From Kiritimatiellia bacterium (GTDB lineage Bacteria > Verrucomicrobiota > Kiritimatiellia > RFP12 > UBA1067), in NCBI GenBank assembly GCA_017405115.1, contig JAFRBA010000113.1:1-6446 (forward strand): a DNA stretch of 6,446 nucleotides. The letters run 5' to 3'. The position numbers were made by a program, and so were the translations under genes. Positions within the stretch are counted from its first letter, which is position 1. Each line of letters begins with the position of its first letter. Shown in pieces: positions 4,121-6,446 of the stretch. A model generated the notes under the pieces. That model saw nothing but the letters and a program-made list of their open reading frames with translations. It was not told the origin of the DNA and searched no databases.

Positions 4121-6446
4121 TACACGACTTCGCTGCCGGACGGCTACATTAAACTCGACTACATCGAGTCGACCTACAAACAGGCAATCCGCACGGGCTA
4201 CACGCCGACGTACGGCGACCGCATCGAGTGTGTCGTCAAGCTGCCGACTTCCCGCGCCCAGCAGCAAAGCTGGCCGACGCTCTTCGGCACGCGCACTTCA
4301 TCCGAAGCGCAGAAATACTTTTTCCGCTACCGGCCGAGCGACGACTCGTTCCGATTCGGCCACGGCTCGACCGAAGTGGAGACTGTGACCGGCGAGAATA
4401 TGGACACCGGCGGCTACGAGACTGGCCATGTCATGCGCGTCATTTGCCAGACGAACGTGCTTTCGTGGGCGCGTCTTGACGGCACGCACGGCGGGCAGAT
4501 CGTCGCCTCCGGCAGTGCGCCATCTATTTCGGTGCCGCTATCCATCTTCTGTTGCGGGCATGGCGACGTCACATGGGCGTCCGGCGGCACAAACATGCGC
4601 CTCTACTCCTTCACGGTCTCTAACGCGGCAGGCGTGACGCAGTGCGACTTCGTCCCGTGCCGGCGCAAATCCGACGGCGCCGTCGGCCTCTACGACACGG
4701 TGCGCGGCCGCTTCTACGGCAACGAGTCCTCGAACTCCTTCGCCGGCTTCACGGCCGCCCCCGTCTCCAGCACGCTGCCGGCCGGCTATACGCGCCTAGC
4801 CTACATCGAGTCGACCTACAAGCAGGGCCTCCACACGGGCTACGTCCCCACCTGGGGCGACAAGATCGAATGCGACTTGAAGATCTCCAACAAGCATGCA
4901 AGCGACTACCTGACTCTGTTCGGCAAGCAGGACAACACAGGCGTCAACTGCTACTACTTCACGATCAAGACGGACGCCACCCAGGGAATAGGATACGGGA
5001 ATGCGACATACTATGCCAATCGCACCGGGGAGTATTTCCGGGCGGCGTGCGATTACCTCAAGGGCTACGACGGCGGCCATATCGTCCATCTGACGATGCA
5101 GACCAACAAGGTGGAATGGGTGAGACACGACGGCACCATGTACGGCAGCGTCTCCGCGCCCGCCGACGCCACCCCGCCCACGATGAACCGCGAGTTCTGC
5201 ATATTTGGCGGCAACCACCAGGACAACAAGTGGGTCACGAACCCGACGAACATGCGCCTCTACTCGTTCAAGGTCACGGCGCAGGACGGCACGGTGCAGT
5301 GCGAATTCATCCCATGCCGCCGCAACTCCGACGGGGCGGTTGGCCTCTACGACGTTGTCCGCAGCCTCTTCAAAGCCGACGAAAGCACCATATCGTCCGG
5401 TCCGTTCACCGCCGGTCACGTTTCCGGATCTCTGCCCCTCGGCTTCAGAAAGGCCAACTACATTGAGTCGACCTCGGCTCTTCAGTACATCGATACCTGC
5501 TACCTGCACGGCACTAACGACTTGGTTGTCATGGAATACTACGCCCGCAAGGACTGGCAGGTAAACGGCTACTGCTATCTCTGGGGATCGAAAGTGAGTG
5601 CCAACCAGAGCGCCGAGAACTGGTTCTTCTACATGGGTGGCTATAACCAGGCTCGCGTCAACTACAACCACTACTCCTCCACTGGTTCCGACAACCCGGC
5701 AACTTACGACTACACGAGCGACCCGATCCATCTCGAATGCCAGGCGAACAGCGCGAGATGGACGTGCGGCGCGCAGAACGGTTCGTTCACGGCGTCGTCG
5801 TCATACTCCAGCTGGACAAACGGCAAGCACACGATGTACATATTCGGCGGCAACGTCGCAGGAAGCGTTCAGGGGAGTTTCTGCACTGTGATGCGGCTCT
5901 ACAGCTTTAAGATCTACCGCGACATAGGCGGCGAAATGGTCCTTGTGCACGACTTCGTGCCGATGATTGCGGCCAGCGGCGCGGCCGGGCTATATGACAT
6001 GGTAGGCGACCGCTTCCACGGGAACGTGCGCGCGAGCGGCGAGGACTTCAACGTCGGGATCGACTACGATTCGCTGCCAGAGGGCTATACGAAGGCCAAG
6101 TGGATTCAGTCGACCTCCGATCTGCAGTACATCGACACCGGCTACTGGCACGGGACGAACGACCTGGTTGTCATGGAATACTACGCTCCCAAGACATGGC
6201 AGGCCAAGGACTACTGCTATCTCTGGGGTTCCCGGATGGGCAGCAGCGGCAACCACAACCACGCCAACAACTGGAGCTACTACATAGGTGGAAAGAACCA
6301 GAACCGCGTCAACTACAACCACGGCACCTCCAAAGGCGACGACAACCCGACCGCTTCCGTCTACAACTATGCCGACAACCCCATACACCTCGAATGCCAG
6401 GCCAGCACCGCCAGGTGGACTTGCGGCGGCGCTACCAACTCCTTCA
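4034..6446 (+). CDS. Secreted protein of tandem LamG/concanavalin A-like jelly-roll repeats, 3'-partial
   Basis: The frame is open without a stop from ATG 4034 to the right edge, giving 804 residues. It opens with a signal peptide and continues as four tandem domains: residues 34-247, 248-466, 467-680 and 681-804 (cut). Each starts LPxG(Y/F)..xxx(Y/W)I(E/Q)ST. The three complete ones end with MRLYSF (188-193, 407-412, 620-625), then (D/E)F(V/I)P, then GLYD (218-221, 437-440, 652-655). This is the pattern of LamG-like concanavalin A-fold domains seen in bacterial surface proteins, which typically bind glycans or other ligands. Paired cysteines (QC(D/E)F(V/I)PC in repeats 1-2) suggest disulfides outside the cytoplasm. 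It follows a glycan-acting gene and has its own promoter. No enzyme active site is recognised. Anchoring is unknown because the C-terminus is missing. Confidence 0.92.
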   Translation, partial: MNEFAKTARRGCATLFAVSCAAAMLPMAAYTTSLPDGYIKLDYIESTYKQAIRTGYTPTYGDRIECVVKLPTSRAQQQSWPTLFGTRTSSEAQKYFFRYRPSDDSFRFGHGSTEVETVTGENMDTGGYETGHVMRVICQTNVLSWARLDGTHGGQIVASGSAPSISVPLSIFCCGHGDVTWASGGTNMRLYSFTVSNAAGVTQCDFVPCRRKSDGAVGLYDTVRGRFYGNESSNSFAGFTAAPVSSTLPAGYTRLAYIESTYKQGLHTGYVPTWGDKIECDLKISNKHASDYLTLFGKQDNTGVNCYYFTIKTDATQGIGYGNATYYANRTGEYFRAACDYLKGYDGGHIVHLTMQTNKVEWVRHDGTMYGSVSAPADATPPTMNREFCIFGGNHQDNKWVTNPTNMRLYSFKVTAQDGTVQCEFIPCRRNSDGAVGLYDVVRSLFKADESTISSGPFTAGHVSGSLPLGFRKANYIESTSALQYIDTCYLHGTNDLVVMEYYARKDWQVNGYCYLWGSKVSANQSAENWFFYMGGYNQARVNYNHYSSTGSDNPATYDYTSDPIHLECQANSARWTCGAQNGSFTASSSYSSWTNGKHTMYIFGGNVAGSVQGSFCTVMRLYSFKIYRDIGGEMVLVHDFVPMIAASGAAGLYDMVGDRFHGNVRASGEDFNVGIDYDSLPEGYTKAKWIQSTSDLQYIDTGYWHGTNDLVVMEYYAPKTWQAKDYCYLWGSRMGSSGNHNHANNWSYYIGGKNQNRVNYNHGTSKGDDNPTASVYNYADNPIHLECQASTARWTCGGATNSF
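4133..4774 (+). repeat. LamG-like repeat 1 (subtype A, 214 codons)
   Basis: Begins LPDGYIKLDYIESTYKQ and ends with the SNSFAGF linker before repeat 2. Core motifs are NMRLYSF, QCDFVPCRR and GAVGLYD. In place of the usual 'TQYIDTGY' it has 'YKQAIRTGY', shared only with repeat 2 (YKQGLHTGY). It has a double cysteine (IFCC) not present in the other repeats. Length is 642 bp. Confidence 0.82.
4775..5431 (+). repeat. LamG-like repeat 2 (subtype A, 219 codons)
   Basis: Begins LPAGYTRLAYIESTYKQ and shares with repeat 1 a 21-bp identical DNA word (4159-4179 and 4801-4821) around the YIESTYK motif. It ends with NMRLYSF, QCEFIPCRR and GAVGLYD. It is five codons longer than repeat 1. Its close match to repeat 1 across both ends argues for tandem duplication of a single module. 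Confidence 0.82.
5432..6073 (+). repeat. LamG-like repeat 3 (subtype B, 214 codons)
   Basis: Begins LPLGFRKANYIEST and carries the more canonical 'ALQYIDTCY' followed by HGTNDLVVMEYYA, features shared with repeat 4 and not with repeats 1-2. It ends VMRLYSFKI, HDFVP, GAAGLYD. The QC and PC cysteines of subtype A are missing here (HDFVP, no Cys), so its disulfide pattern differs. Confidence 0.82.
6074..6446 (+). repeat. LamG-like repeat 4 (subtype B, cut by window edge)
   Basis: Begins LPEGYTKAKWIQST, then DLQYIDTGYWHGTNDLVVMEYYA. By hand count, the first 54 residues match repeat 3 at 39 positions. Exact shared DNA blocks include 5523-5544 with 6165-6186 (22 bp), 5569-5586 with 6211-6228, and 5654-5671 with 6305-6322. 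The C-terminal half (RLYSF and GLYD motifs) lies beyond the window. Confidence 0.8.

Noticed and set aside
4642..5466. 274-residue plus-strand open frame in another phase
   Set aside because: It overlaps the repeat gene out of frame. It is rich in Arg, His, Pro and Gln with no domain pattern, while the other frame has a signal peptide and conserved repeats.
4796..5731. 311-residue minus-strand open frame over repeats 2-3
   Set aside because: It is antisense to the repeat gene. A second minus-strand frame at 5990-6388 contains similar words (VVFHDNQVV), but this only mirrors the duplicated plus-strand repeats 3 and 4.

Overview
The window is GC-rich and holds two large plus-strand genes, both cut by the window edges. 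No RNA gene, mobile element, CRISPR array or phage module is visible. The first gene runs from the left edge to 3892. It encodes a large multidomain carbohydrate-active protein: a putative TIM-barrel glycoside hydrolase-like module, beta-sandwich modules, and a C-terminal sialidase/BNR-type beta-propeller with three clear Asp-boxes. The second gene begins at 4034 and stays open to the right edge. It encodes a secreted protein with a signal peptide and at least four tandem LamG/concanavalin A-like jelly-roll repeats of 214-219 residues.

Layout: 2-3892 is the sialidase-like gene, with its 5' end missing. The 141-bp gap at 3893-4033 has no convincing terminator but carries a very good extended -10 sigma70-type promoter (TAGACA, 19 bp, TG-G-TATAAT) and a Shine-Dalgarno sequence (AGGGAG). 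4034-6446 is the repeat gene, with its 3' end missing. Its repeats start at 4133, 4775, 5432 and 6074. Repeats 1 and 2 form one subtype and repeats 3 and 4 another, so the array looks like two pairwise duplications.

Organism: large secreted proteins of stacked 'LPxGY..xYIEST...' jelly-roll domains ending in 'MRLYSF ... DFVP ... GLYD' are, from my general knowledge, common in uncultured gut and rumen bacteria. Together with a GC-rich genome and a giant hydrolase-propeller fusion, this suggests the Verrucomicrobiota/Kiritimatiellota/Lentisphaerota group. That is inference; no marker gene is present.

How the genes may work together: the first protein probably processes a complex, possibly sialylated or sulfated host or algal glycan. 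The second may bind glycans or act as an adhesin at the cell surface. The strong promoter before gene 2 means it need not be co-transcribed with gene 1. I see no clear evidence of a wholly new system. The points most worth following are the hydrolase-propeller fusion, the small phage-tail-like insert in its barrel, and the actively duplicating LamG-like array.
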